From a virus: 20,992 nucleotides of DNA. The notes below the pieces were generated by a model that had not been told where the DNA came from, did not search any database, and saw only the letters and a program-made list of their open reading frames with translations. The position numbers and the translations under genes were made by a program. This document shows positions 14,986 through 20,992 of the stretch, one piece after another. The DNA is taken from positions 1-20,992 of the IMG/VR virus record IMGVR_UViG_3300008448_000807; one strand, given 5' to 3'. Position 1 is the first letter of the stretch, and each line of letters starts with the position of its first letter.

Positions 14986-14996
14986 TTTTCTTCTTT
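14970..14996. terminator. Symmetric inverted repeat at the convergent gene ends
   Basis: AAAGAAGAAA (14970-14979) and TTTCTTCTTT (14987-14996) are perfect inverted arms around a 7-base centre containing ACTAGT, which provides both TAG stops. The stem is A/T-rich, so it would be a weak hairpin, but each strand reads into T-rich sequence, as a bidirectional terminator would. Confidence 0.45.
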
Positions 14997-15125
14997 GTTT
15001 TGAAGCGCCTTGTTTAGCGCGTCAACTGTAGCTTCAAGAATAGCGATCTTCTGTGCCTGCTGTGCTATCTGGTTTGTGAGGCTTAGAACGATCTTGTCGA
15101 TATCAAGTTCTAGGTTGTCTGACAT
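14982..15125 (-). CDS. Tiny coiled-coil protein of the tail operon
   Basis: A 47-residue protein. It starts MSDNLELDIDKIVLSLTNQI and continues as a Gln/Ala/Leu-rich helix with heptad character (QKIAILEATVDALNKAL). The first 20 residues closely match the beginning of the gene at 16121 (MSNVQLDVNKIVESLVNQI), so the two are paralogues. The ATG overlaps the glycosyltransferase TAA by one base, and the stop overlaps the WhiB stop on the other strand. Small helical proteins in tail operons sometimes act as trimerisation aids or chaperones, but that role is not shown. Confidence 0.75.
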   Translation of the reverse strand: MSDNLELDIDKIVLSLTNQIAQQAQKIAILEATVDALNKALQNKEEN

Positions 15126-15919
15126 TACTCAGTCTCCGTCTGTTTGTTTAGTTCTTCAAATCTGCTGTCTATCATATCACTGTATTGTGACGAAATAGCG
15201 GCTACTAGGTCTTGGATTAGCGCGTTTCTTTGCCGTTGCGCCGTTGACGGCCCGACGTGCTGCTTATACAGAAGCCTATTGATGTGAGCAAATTTTGTCT
15301 CAAGGAACGTTCTTACAACAAGTTCGTAGTCGTCGGCAACAACGTACGCAGGGTTGTGTCCGTTAAGTTTTCTATAGACGTCGGCTCGCCACGCGCGTAC
15401 GTGGTTTGGTGCTGACACGATGTGCTTCATCGTGACCGCGTTAACTTCTGGCGCTGACATTACCCACACTCCGTACTCGTCAGACCAATAGTCTGACCCA
15501 TAGCCAAAACCCCAACCTTCTGGGTAGCGACCGGACTGGCCATCGGCAAGAATTTCACACCAGTCCGAGTAGACAAATCCAACCTCTGGATCCTCAAACG
15601 CGCTAGCGATCTCGGCAAGACAGTCCGGCGTCAGTTCGTCATCATGATCTAGTTCAACAAGAATGTCGCCCTTAGCAACCATAAATGCGTTGCGCTTGAT
15701 TTCTCCAATCGAGCCGGAGTGAACGTGCGATCTGTACATTGCGATCTTGTAGCGCTCGTCGGAACAGAAACCGTACAACTGGCGCCACGTCTCGGTATTG
15801 GTGGAATCGTCCCATACAACCCATTCCCAATCTGTGAGCGTCTGAGCCTTGAGTGATGCCCACGTTCTGGCGAGGATTGACTTGTCGGTGTTATAGGTCG
15901 GGGTAATGATTGAGATCAT
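15125..15919 (-). CDS. Family 2 (GT-A) glycosyltransferase
   Basis: A 264-residue GT2 enzyme. The N terminus SIITPTYNT (3-11) is the nucleotide-binding start, ELDHDDELTPD (89-99) contains the DxD metal motif (Asp91-His-Asp93), and ADDYELVVR (195-203) supplies the probable catalytic acidic residue. It would transfer a sugar from a nucleotide-sugar donor. Its location in the tail-fibre operon suggests modification of virion proteins or host-surface polymers. The start is the ATG at 15919, which overlaps the upstream TGA by one base; a longer open frame from 15955 would add 12 residues that lie before the conserved strand. Confidence 0.9.
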   Translation of the reverse strand: MISIITPTYNTDKSILARTWASLKAQTLTDWEWVVWDDSTNTETWRQLYGFCSDERYKIAMYRSHVHSGSIGEIKRNAFMVAKGDILVELDHDDELTPDCLAEIASAFEDPEVGFVYSDWCEILADGQSGRYPEGWGFGYGSDYWSDEYGVWVMSAPEVNAVTMKHIVSAPNHVRAWRADVYRKLNGHNPAYVVADDYELVVRTFLETKFAHINRLLYKQHVGPSTAQRQRNALIQDLVAAISSQYSDMIDSRFEELNKQTETE

Positions 15920-16121
15920 CAAGACTCCGTAGGAGCGGTGGACTCTGGTTGCCATAGTTCGGCGGGATTAGGGCTCGGCGCAATCCAAGTTTCCCCGTCA
16001 AGCGTCCAGCCAAATGATGCTTGCGGGTGTTCGTCGCAGGAAAGCAACGTGTGGCCTTCTGGGAAATCTGATTTACGAGCGATTCAACAATCTTGTTGAC
16101 ATCTAGTTGTACATTGGACAT
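15919..16121 (-). pseudogene. Disrupted tail-operon gene: coiled-coil start fused out of frame to a W/G-rich tail
   Basis: From ATG 16121 (AGGAG site upstream) the frame reads MSNVQLDVNKIVESLVNQISQ, the paralogue of the 47-residue protein, but then loses family-like sequence and runs 29 bases into the glycosyltransferase gene. In the -1 frame, open from 16083 to a TGA at 15919, there is coherent coding: FPEGHTLLSCDEHPQ, then GWTLDGETWIAPSPNPAELW, ending exactly on TGATG coupled to the glycosyltransferase start. The two halves thus look like one gene joined by a frameshift near 16056-16068 (TTTCCC region), or two genes fused by a deletion. Programmed frameshifting, a real mutation, or a base-calling error are all possible. 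Confidence 0.6.
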
Positions 16122-16147
16122 TATTCTTCTCCTGTTGTTGGGGGTAA

Positions 16148-16330
16148 TTATTCATTTTCTTCTTCTGTTATAGATGCGTCATCCCAGATTCCTCTGGAAA
16201 ACTCTACCCAGTCATCGTACTCCTGTTGCGTTAAGACAGTAATTGAACCATCAGGGTTTTGCTTTGAGATGCTTCCAAACGGATTTTGTTCTAAAAACTG
16301 TTCTTTTGTTATTGGTGTGTAATCGTTCAT
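16148..16330 (-). CDS. Small acidic protein of the tail operon
   Basis: A 60-residue protein. The pattern PITKEQFLEQNPFG, then DGSITVLTQQEYDDWVEF, then an acidic end (EEENE) resembles the small accessory proteins that follow tail-fibre genes in phages. The ATG overlaps the stop of the large repeat protein by four bases (ATGA). A 26-base gap with AGGAG separates it from the next gene. The role is not recognised; it is a candidate fibre-assembly chaperone by position only. Confidence 0.7.
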   Translation of the reverse strand: MNDYTPITKEQFLEQNPFGSISKQNPDGSITVLTQQEYDDWVEFSRGIWDDASITEEENE

Positions 16331-18552
16331 GATGCGTCTTCTCCTCCTATACGAACAAAAAATCTTCTGAATTGATTAAGAGCATTAAAACTAGTAAAAG
16401 TACCCGCAAGAAGTATTTTGCGGTCAGATTGAATAGTGACTGAACGAACAGTATTATTAGCACCATTGCCAGCATTAGTAGTAAATGCAGTATCTCTAGT
16501 ACCATCACTATTTAAACGAACAATACGGGTTACAGTCGTACCGTTCCAAGCACCAAAATTACCGCCAACAAGAATTTTACCGTCAGACTGAATTGCTATT
16601 GATACAACACCACCACTAGCACCAGTACCAGTGTTTGTTGTAAATGCAGTATCTCTAGTACCGTCAGCATTTAAACGAACAATACGACCTACGGCCGTGC
16701 CGTTCCAAACAGTAAAATTACCGCCAACAAGAATTTTACCGTCAGACTGGATTGCGATTGTTACAATAGTAGTATTAGCCCCTGTACCAGTATTAGTCGT
16801 AAAACTAGTATCTCTAGTCCCATTACTATTTAAACGAACAATAAAACCTACAGTCGCACCGTTCCAAATAGTAAAACTACCACCAACAATTATTTTTCCG
16901 TCAGACTGGATTGCGATTGTTTCAATAGTAGTATTAGCACCAGTACCAGTATTAGTAGTAAATGCAGTATCTCTAGTACCATCACTATTTAAACGAACAA
17001 TACGGTTTACAGTCGTACCGTTCCAAGTAGTGAAACTACCACCAACAAGGATTTTACCGTCAGATTGAATTGCTACAGAAAGAATAGAACTATTAGCACC
17101 AGTACCAGTATTGGTTGTAAACGCAGTATCCATAGCGCCATCAGAATTTAAACGAACAAAACGACCTACAGTTATGCCATTCCAAGCAGTAAAAAAACCA
17201 CCTACAAGTATTTTACCGTCAGATTGAATTGCTACACAAGTGGTCGTACTAGTAGCAAAAGCAGATAATGTTTCATAACTAGTGCCATCACTATTTAAAC
17301 GAACAATACGACCTACTGCTGTACCATTCCAAGAACCAAAAAAACCACCAACAAGACTTTTGCCATCAGACTGAATTGCGATTGTTTCAATAGAACTATT
17401 AGCACCAGTACCAGTGTTTGTTGTAAATGCAGTATCTCTAGTACCGTCAGAGTTCAAGCGAACAATATAATTTACTGCTGTACCGTTCCAAGAAGTGAAA
17501 TAACCACCTACAAGGATTTTGCCATCAGACTGAATTGCGATTGTTTCAATAGAACTATCAGCACCAGTACCAGTATTAGTAGTAAACGCAGTATCTCTAG
17601 TACCATCAGAATTTAATCTAACAATACGACCTACAGTCGTACCGTTCCAAGCACTAAAATTACCACCTACAAGGATTTTGCCGTCAGATTGAATTGCGAT
17701 TGTATAAATAACATTATTAGCACCAGTACCAGTGTTAGTAGTAAATGCAGTGTCTCTAGTGCCGTCAGAATTCAAACGAGCAGTACGGTTTACAGTCGTA
17801 CCGTTCCAAGAAGTGAAATAACCACCAAGAAGTATTTTACCGTCAGATTGAATTGCTACAGAAAAAATATAATCATCAGCACCAGTACCAGTGTTAGTAG
17901 TAAATGCAGTGTCTCTAGTACCGTCAGAGTTTAATCTAACAATACGACCTACGGTCGTACCGTTCCAAGCACCAAAAAAACCACCTACAAGGATTTTGCC
18001 GTCAGATTGAATTGCTACAGAAAAAATATAATCATCAGCACCAGTACCAGTGTTAGTAGTAAATGCAGTGTCTCTAGTACCGTCAGAGTTTAATCTAACA
18101 ATATAATTTACTGCTGTGCCGTTCCAAGAACTAAATTCACCACCTACAAGGATTTTACCGTCAGACTGAATTGCTACAGAAAGAATATAACTATTAGCAC
18201 CAGTACCAGTGTTTGTTGTAAATGCAGTATCTCTAGTGCCGTCAGCATTTAAACGAACAATATTACCTACGGTCGTACCGTTCCAAGAAGTGAAATAACC
18301 ACCAACAAGGATTTTACCGTCAGACTGAAATGCTATTGCGTAAACAGAACCAGTACCAGCACCAGTACCAAACACTCCTGTCTGGTCCCTATCATCCCAA
18401 GACTTATCAACCAAACCACCCTTAACAAAAGAGGTATACCACCTTCCGCCAACCTTGTTGTAAACATAGTCAGCCAACTTCCATGTACCAGCAACTTTCG
18501 TATAAGGCTTTGAATTTCGCCAAGTACCAGCGACTTTAGTAAGATGAGACAT
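16327..18552 (-). CDS. Tail-fibre/adhesin-like protein with 13 delta-60-type repeats
   Basis: A 741-residue protein. Residues 1-45 carry short KVAGTWK/KVGGRWY repeats typical of phage fibre N termini. From residue 70 on there are 13 repeats of about 53 residues with the core AIQSDGKILVGG, then WNGT, then IVRLNSDGTRDTAFTTNTGTGA, matching the delta-60/DUF5122 beta-propeller repeat family. Repeat 7 is four residues shorter and diverged (DGTSYETLSAF), and repeat 13 is degenerate and ends in a distinct cap. No signal peptide is seen. It is probably a surface-exposed fibre or receptor-binding component. The start overlaps the upstream stop by one base. Its AT-leaning sequence differs from neighbours. 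Confidence 0.88.
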   Translation of the reverse strand: MSHLTKVAGTWRNSKPYTKVAGTWKLADYVYNKVGGRWYTSFVKGGLVDKSWDDRDQTGVFGTGAGTGSVYAIAFQSDGKILVGGYFTSWNGTTVGNIVRLNADGTRDTAFTTNTGTGANSYILSVAIQSDGKILVGGEFSSWNGTAVNYIVRLNSDGTRDTAFTTNTGTGADDYIFSVAIQSDGKILVGGFFGAWNGTTVGRIVRLNSDGTRDTAFTTNTGTGADDYIFSVAIQSDGKILLGGYFTSWNGTTVNRTARLNSDGTRDTAFTTNTGTGANNVIYTIAIQSDGKILVGGNFSAWNGTTVGRIVRLNSDGTRDTAFTTNTGTGADSSIETIAIQSDGKILVGGYFTSWNGTAVNYIVRLNSDGTRDTAFTTNTGTGANSSIETIAIQSDGKSLVGGFFGSWNGTAVGRIVRLNSDGTSYETLSAFATSTTTCVAIQSDGKILVGGFFTAWNGITVGRFVRLNSDGAMDTAFTTNTGTGANSSILSVAIQSDGKILVGGSFTTWNGTTVNRIVRLNSDGTRDTAFTTNTGTGANTTIETIAIQSDGKIIVGGSFTIWNGATVGFIVRLNSNGTRDTSFTTNTGTGANTTIVTIAIQSDGKILVGGNFTVWNGTAVGRIVRLNADGTRDTAFTTNTGTGASGGVVSIAIQSDGKILVGGNFGAWNGTTVTRIVRLNSDGTRDTAFTTNAGNGANNTVRSVTIQSDRKILLAGTFTSFNALNQFRRFFVRIGGEDAS
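16330..18345 (-). repeat. Tandem 159-bp repeats inside the fibre gene
   Basis: The coding repeats are phased at 159 bp and highly similar at DNA level. One pair (17841-17944 and 18000-18103) is identical over 104 bases, which indicates recent duplication or gene conversion. Such an array can change copy number by recombination while keeping the frame. Confidence 0.9.
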
Positions 18553-18917
18553 CAGGAATAAACCATCCAGACATCCCCATCGTTACCCCCGGTTGGTGAT
18601 GATGTTGAAATAGTAATAGTGTTATTAGAACTGTCACCAGTAATGAAAACGCCTGCAACTTTAGATGGGGCGATAGCCGCCGAAGCGTTAATATCCCCGT
18701 CAACAATAGTGCCATCAACAATCATTGCGCTAGTCACGGTATTAGAAGGAATTGTTGTGGCATAAGAAAGGCTGGTCCACGCTGTAGAACCAGTGCCGAT
18801 TTTGAACTTGCCAGTATCTGTTTCAAACCCCATCTCACCAGCGGCAAGAGTTGGGTTAACTGAGGTCCAGTTAGCGGCGGTATCACGCCGTATTTGTATG
18901 AGTGCGTTACGAGCCAT
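18552..18917 (-). CDS. Tail-fibre protein with Mtd-N-like domain
   Basis: A 121-residue protein. It opens with ALIQIRRDTAANWTSVNPTLAAGEMGFETDTGKFKIGTGSTAWTSL (described in pieces: the R-R-D-T, L-A-A-G-E and D-T-G-K-F-K-I-G signatures), the N-terminal module found at the start of many phage fibres and related to the major tropism determinant N domain. The second half is Ser/Thr/Ile-rich (VDGTIVDGDINASAAIAPSKVAG), a shaft-like motif. It is shorter than a complete fibre, so it probably assembles with the large repeat protein directly downstream. Both ends overlap neighbours by one base. Confidence 0.85.
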   Translation of the reverse strand: MARNALIQIRRDTAANWTSVNPTLAAGEMGFETDTGKFKIGTGSTAWTSLSYATTIPSNTVTSAMIVDGTIVDGDINASAAIAPSKVAGVFITGDSSNNTITISTSSPTGGNDGDVWMVYS

Positions 18918-19072
18918 TATTCAGCCTGCCATTCTTCGGGGGTGTTGCCTTCTTCTAGCCATGCTAGATAGGCACGGTAGTCGCGGCATGATTCGTCCAT
19001 TGAGATAAACGCAACATCTTCTAGACGCACTATGTATTGTTCGCCGCGTGTTGTTGTAAATGTCCCGTACAT
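18917..19072 (-). CDS. Tiny tail-operon protein (51 aa)
   Basis: A 51-residue protein that overlaps both neighbours by one base. It begins MYGTFTTTRGEQYIVRLED and ends CRDYRAYLAWLEEGNTPEEW. The Y-x-x-Y-L-x-W-x-x-E-G-N-T-P pattern recurs in small phage proteins encoded beside fibre genes, some likened to tail-fibre assembly factors. Perfect coupling on both sides supports it being translated. A chaperone role is only suggested by position. Confidence 0.75.
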   Translation of the reverse strand: MYGTFTTTRGEQYIVRLEDVAFISMDESCRDYRAYLAWLEEGNTPEEWQAE

Positions 19073-20244
19073 CAAAACTCTCCATCAATGACAAAGTTCC
19101 ACAAGTCTGTTCCAAAACTATTGCCGCCTGAAGTACGAGAAAAGGAACAATTAGTAACAGCCTTGTAATACACACTCAACGCACCAGCACCAGAATTACC
19201 CGATGCCGTGTAGGTATTTGTTCTCATTCTTACTGGAAACTGTATGTTGCAATACCTATTGGTACTTCCCGTGCCATTTTGGTCGGGCCACATAGGGATT
19301 GCGGTATCTGTTTCACGAAAGTAGTACCGCTGGCACAACGCCAACTCTGCGCCGATCGGCCTCTGCTCGAACGGTGTTGCCACCGACCCACGCTCAACCT
19401 GAACACCCCAGAAGTCGAAGGTGTTGTTCTGGATGCCAATGCTATTTAGTCGCGCATTGAAGGTGCTTCCTGCCGAAACCCACAGGTTACAGTTTAGGCT
19501 ACTGGTGTTTGCTGTCGTGCCAAACGTTTTGCCATTGATGTTAGGGACGGTCATAGTAACCGAATAGCGAACCCATGATGTAGAAAGCGTTACTTGACCA
19601 CCAAGAGTGTTGACATCTGCCGATGGGCTACCACCAGTTCCAAATACCTGTGCTAGTTCAACAGCAACTTTGGGTGTACCGCTAGCCGCTTTTGCCCAAA
19701 ACGAAATCGTAACCGTGCTGTTGGCGAATGTTCTAGCATCCTCAATGGGCTGTTGAAGGACGGCGTAATCTCCAGATGCCGACTGACTTGCCGTCACAAG
19801 TCGGACAAAATTGGGAGACTCATAACCTGTGGCGGCAGGTGAACCAACCGTAAAGGACTGGCTTGACATGGTGACTGTGCCACCGACATTGAATACTTTC
19901 CAGCGGTCATAACCATAAGTGGTGCTTGCCGTGGACGACGACCATGCTCGCTGGTTGATGCGGAAGTCGCCGTTGATGATCGCATTACGGAACCCCGTAT
20001 ACGGAGTCAAATAGTCCGTACCCTGAATGAACTGGGTGGCCTCGACCGTCCCGTTGACATCCAACGTGTACGCCGGGGACTGGTTGTTGATACCAACCCG
20101 CGTGTTCGTCGAGTCCACTTTCAGTACGGTTGGGGACAGGGACGCACCGTAGGCTTTCCAGACGGTTCCGTCCCAAATCCACGACTTGTCGCCCGACGTA
20201 AAGATTTGGCCGGTGGTGGGGGAGTTGGGGAAGTCAATCGCCAT
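19072..20244 (-). CDS. Receptor-binding/tail protein with carbohydrate-binding-like domain
   Basis: A 390-residue protein. Residues 1-35 form a short module (FPNSPTTGQIFTSGDKSWIWDGTVWK), residues 49-70 carry the fibre-shaft motif VGIN-x-x-SPAYTLDVNGTVEAT, and residues 86-100 read RNAIINGDFRINQR. A jelly-roll domain follows (YGYDRWKVF, VSFWAKA-like ISFWAKA, then FWGVQVERGSVATPFEQR) that is widespread in phage tail proteins and resembles carbohydrate-binding modules. IGAELALCQRYY is a well conserved closing motif. It probably binds host surface glycans. The ATG overlaps the small upstream gene by 11 bases, and its TGA overlaps the next ATG. Confidence 0.9.
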   Translation of the reverse strand: MAIDFPNSPTTGQIFTSGDKSWIWDGTVWKAYGASLSPTVLKVDSTNTRVGINNQSPAYTLDVNGTVEATQFIQGTDYLTPYTGFRNAIINGDFRINQRAWSSSTASTTYGYDRWKVFNVGGTVTMSSQSFTVGSPAATGYESPNFVRLVTASQSASGDYAVLQQPIEDARTFANSTVTISFWAKAASGTPKVAVELAQVFGTGGSPSADVNTLGGQVTLSTSWVRYSVTMTVPNINGKTFGTTANTSSLNCNLWVSAGSTFNARLNSIGIQNNTFDFWGVQVERGSVATPFEQRPIGAELALCQRYYFRETDTAIPMWPDQNGTGSTNRYCNIQFPVRMRTNTYTASGNSGAGALSVYYKAVTNCSFSRTSGGNSFGTDLWNFVIDGEF

Positions 20245-20359
20245 CAGTTACCTCGGTTGATTCAAGAGTCCAACCTGACGCGAGCAACGCTTCGTATTCC
20301 TCGTCTGTCATAGGGCGCACTAGATCATCGATTTGGATGTTGGGTCGTTCGGGTTCCAT
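20234..20359 (-). CDS. Tiny tail-operon protein (41 aa)
   Basis: A 41-residue protein. It has an acidic/hydrophilic start (EPERPNIQIDDLVRP) and an MTDEEYEALLASGW segment, a pattern recurrent in small phage proteins. The ATG overlaps the preceding TAA by one base, and the gene ends 11 bases inside the next gene. No function is recognised. The tail operon alternates large fibre genes with tiny ones like this. Confidence 0.65.
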   Translation of the reverse strand: MEPERPNIQIDDLVRPMTDEEYEALLASGWTLESTEVTDGD

Positions 20360-20992
20360 TATGAGTTCCTATATCCATAGACGCGAATCGTGCCGCCGGT
20401 AATTGTTCCCGAGCCCGGTTTGACGGTGAACGACGTGTATGAGGTGGACGAATTGTGGAATCCACCACCTATCCAAGCCGTTCCATTTGTATCGGCGTAC
20501 ACATTCGTCCAAGAAGCATTTGTTGGTCTCGCCTCAAATGGTCTGATTACGTCAACGATTGCGTATGCTCCGTTCGCTCCATCAACTGATCCAAGCCGCC
20601 ATGATGAAGTGTTAGTAGCCTTGATCTCGCCGTAAGCGACAGTGAAGTTCATCTGCCAATTAGCGTAGTAGTACGAAGCAACTGATGATCCGAGCGTCAA
20701 TAGGAGTGATTCATCAGTGCTTGCGCTGTCCGTCGTTATGACAATCCGATAGTTGTCGTATGTACTTGAGAAGGCTCCAGTCACTTCCACCGATGCGACG
20801 GCTGTGCCGATTGCCTGTGTCTTCACCAACACCAAACCTGGCGCAAGACTGGCCGACATCGCCGTCACCAAATTGCCGTAAGTAATCTTGTTCGCCGCCG
20901 TCGCACTCGACGGATTATCAACCACCGGAAACACGTCGTCGGTCGTCAAGCTCGTCACCGCCGACAACGCGGTCACCTGCCCCGGTTGCAAC
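20359..20992 (-). CDS. Tail-fibre-like protein (5' truncated at window edge)
   Basis: About 210 C-terminal residues are visible; the frame is open to the right edge, and the TTG at 20991 is probably internal. QPGQVTALSAVTSLTTDDVFPVVDNPSSATAANKITYGNL is a typical phage fibre shaft/joint pattern (P-V-V-D then N-K-I-T-Y). The rest (FSSTYDNYRIVITTD, YYYANWQM, FHNSSTSYTSFTVKPGSGTITGGTIRVYGYRN) is a beta-rich tip seen in many phage tail proteins. It overlaps the next small gene by one base. Receptor recognition or baseplate attachment is likely. Confidence 0.85.
   Translation of the reverse strand, partial: LQPGQVTALSAVTSLTTDDVFPVVDNPSSATAANKITYGNLVTAMSASLAPGLVLVKTQAIGTAVASVEVTGAFSSTYDNYRIVITTDSASTDESLLLTLGSSVASYYYANWQMNFTVAYGEIKATNTSSWRLGSVDGANGAYAIVDVIRPFEARPTNASWTNVYADTNGTAWIGGGFHNSSTSYTSFTVKPGSGTITGGTIRVYGYRNS

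Noticed and set aside
16631-17068. Plus-strand open frame in the fibre repeats
   Set aside because: It is the antisense of the repeats and shows the same 53-residue periodicity only as a by-product.
16330-18345. Regularly spaced repeats that might be a CRISPR array
   Set aside because: The period is 159 bp, the entire unit is similar with no unique spacers, and it is in frame within a protein.
18921-19175. Hydrophobic minus-strand open frame that could be a holin-like protein
   Set aside because: It is out of frame with the coupled 51-residue gene and the receptor-binding gene end, both of which are better supported.

Overview
The window looks like part of the genome of a tailed bacteriophage that infects an actinobacterium. 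The phage assignment rests on dense packing (most genes overlap by 1, 4 or 8 bases), a viral replication and nucleotide-metabolism block, and a block of tail-fibre and receptor-binding genes. The actinobacterial host is inferred mainly from a WhiB-family iron-sulfur regulator, a family largely confined to Actinobacteria and their phages. There is no integrase, tRNA, insertion sequence or CRISPR array.

Layout. Positions 1-3882 (+) carry nucleotide metabolism and replication: a 5'-truncated thymidylate synthase/dCMP hydroxymethylase homologue, a small acidic protein, a dCMP deaminase, a family A DNA polymerase, a second deaminase-fold protein and a RuvC-like resolvase. A likely promoter separates these from 3969-8101 (+), a recombination block: SNF2 helicase, Cas4/RecB-like Fe-S nuclease, Sak4-like ATPase and an SSB-like protein, closed by a strong hairpin. 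Positions 8183-12186 (+) hold two tandem GT-B-like proteins, a dimeric dUTPase/MazG-like pyrophosphatase and small genes. Positions 12234-14985 (+) hold a C5-cytosine methyltransferase, a pyrimidine-dimer-glycosylase-like protein, a small unknown and the WhiB regulator. From 20992 down to 14982 the minus strand encodes tail-fibre and receptor-binding proteins, including one with thirteen 53-residue delta-60-type repeats, several tiny coupled genes and a family 2 glycosyltransferase. The two transcription directions converge on one CTAG that supplies both stop codons, inside a symmetric A/T-rich inverted repeat.

The most interesting possibility is a DNA hypermodification pathway. The thymidylate synthase homologue has Asp where dUMP-specific enzymes have Asn, as T4 dCMP hydroxymethylase does. 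The same strand carries two tandem GT-B-like proteins whose layout resembles T4 beta-glucosyltransferase, plus a pyrimidine dNTP pyrophosphatase-like protein and dCMP deaminase. Together these could make and glycosylate 5-hydroxymethylcytosine. This is inference by eye and has not been tested. The C5-methyltransferase is a complication, because it implies that unmodified cytosine exists in some DNA during infection.
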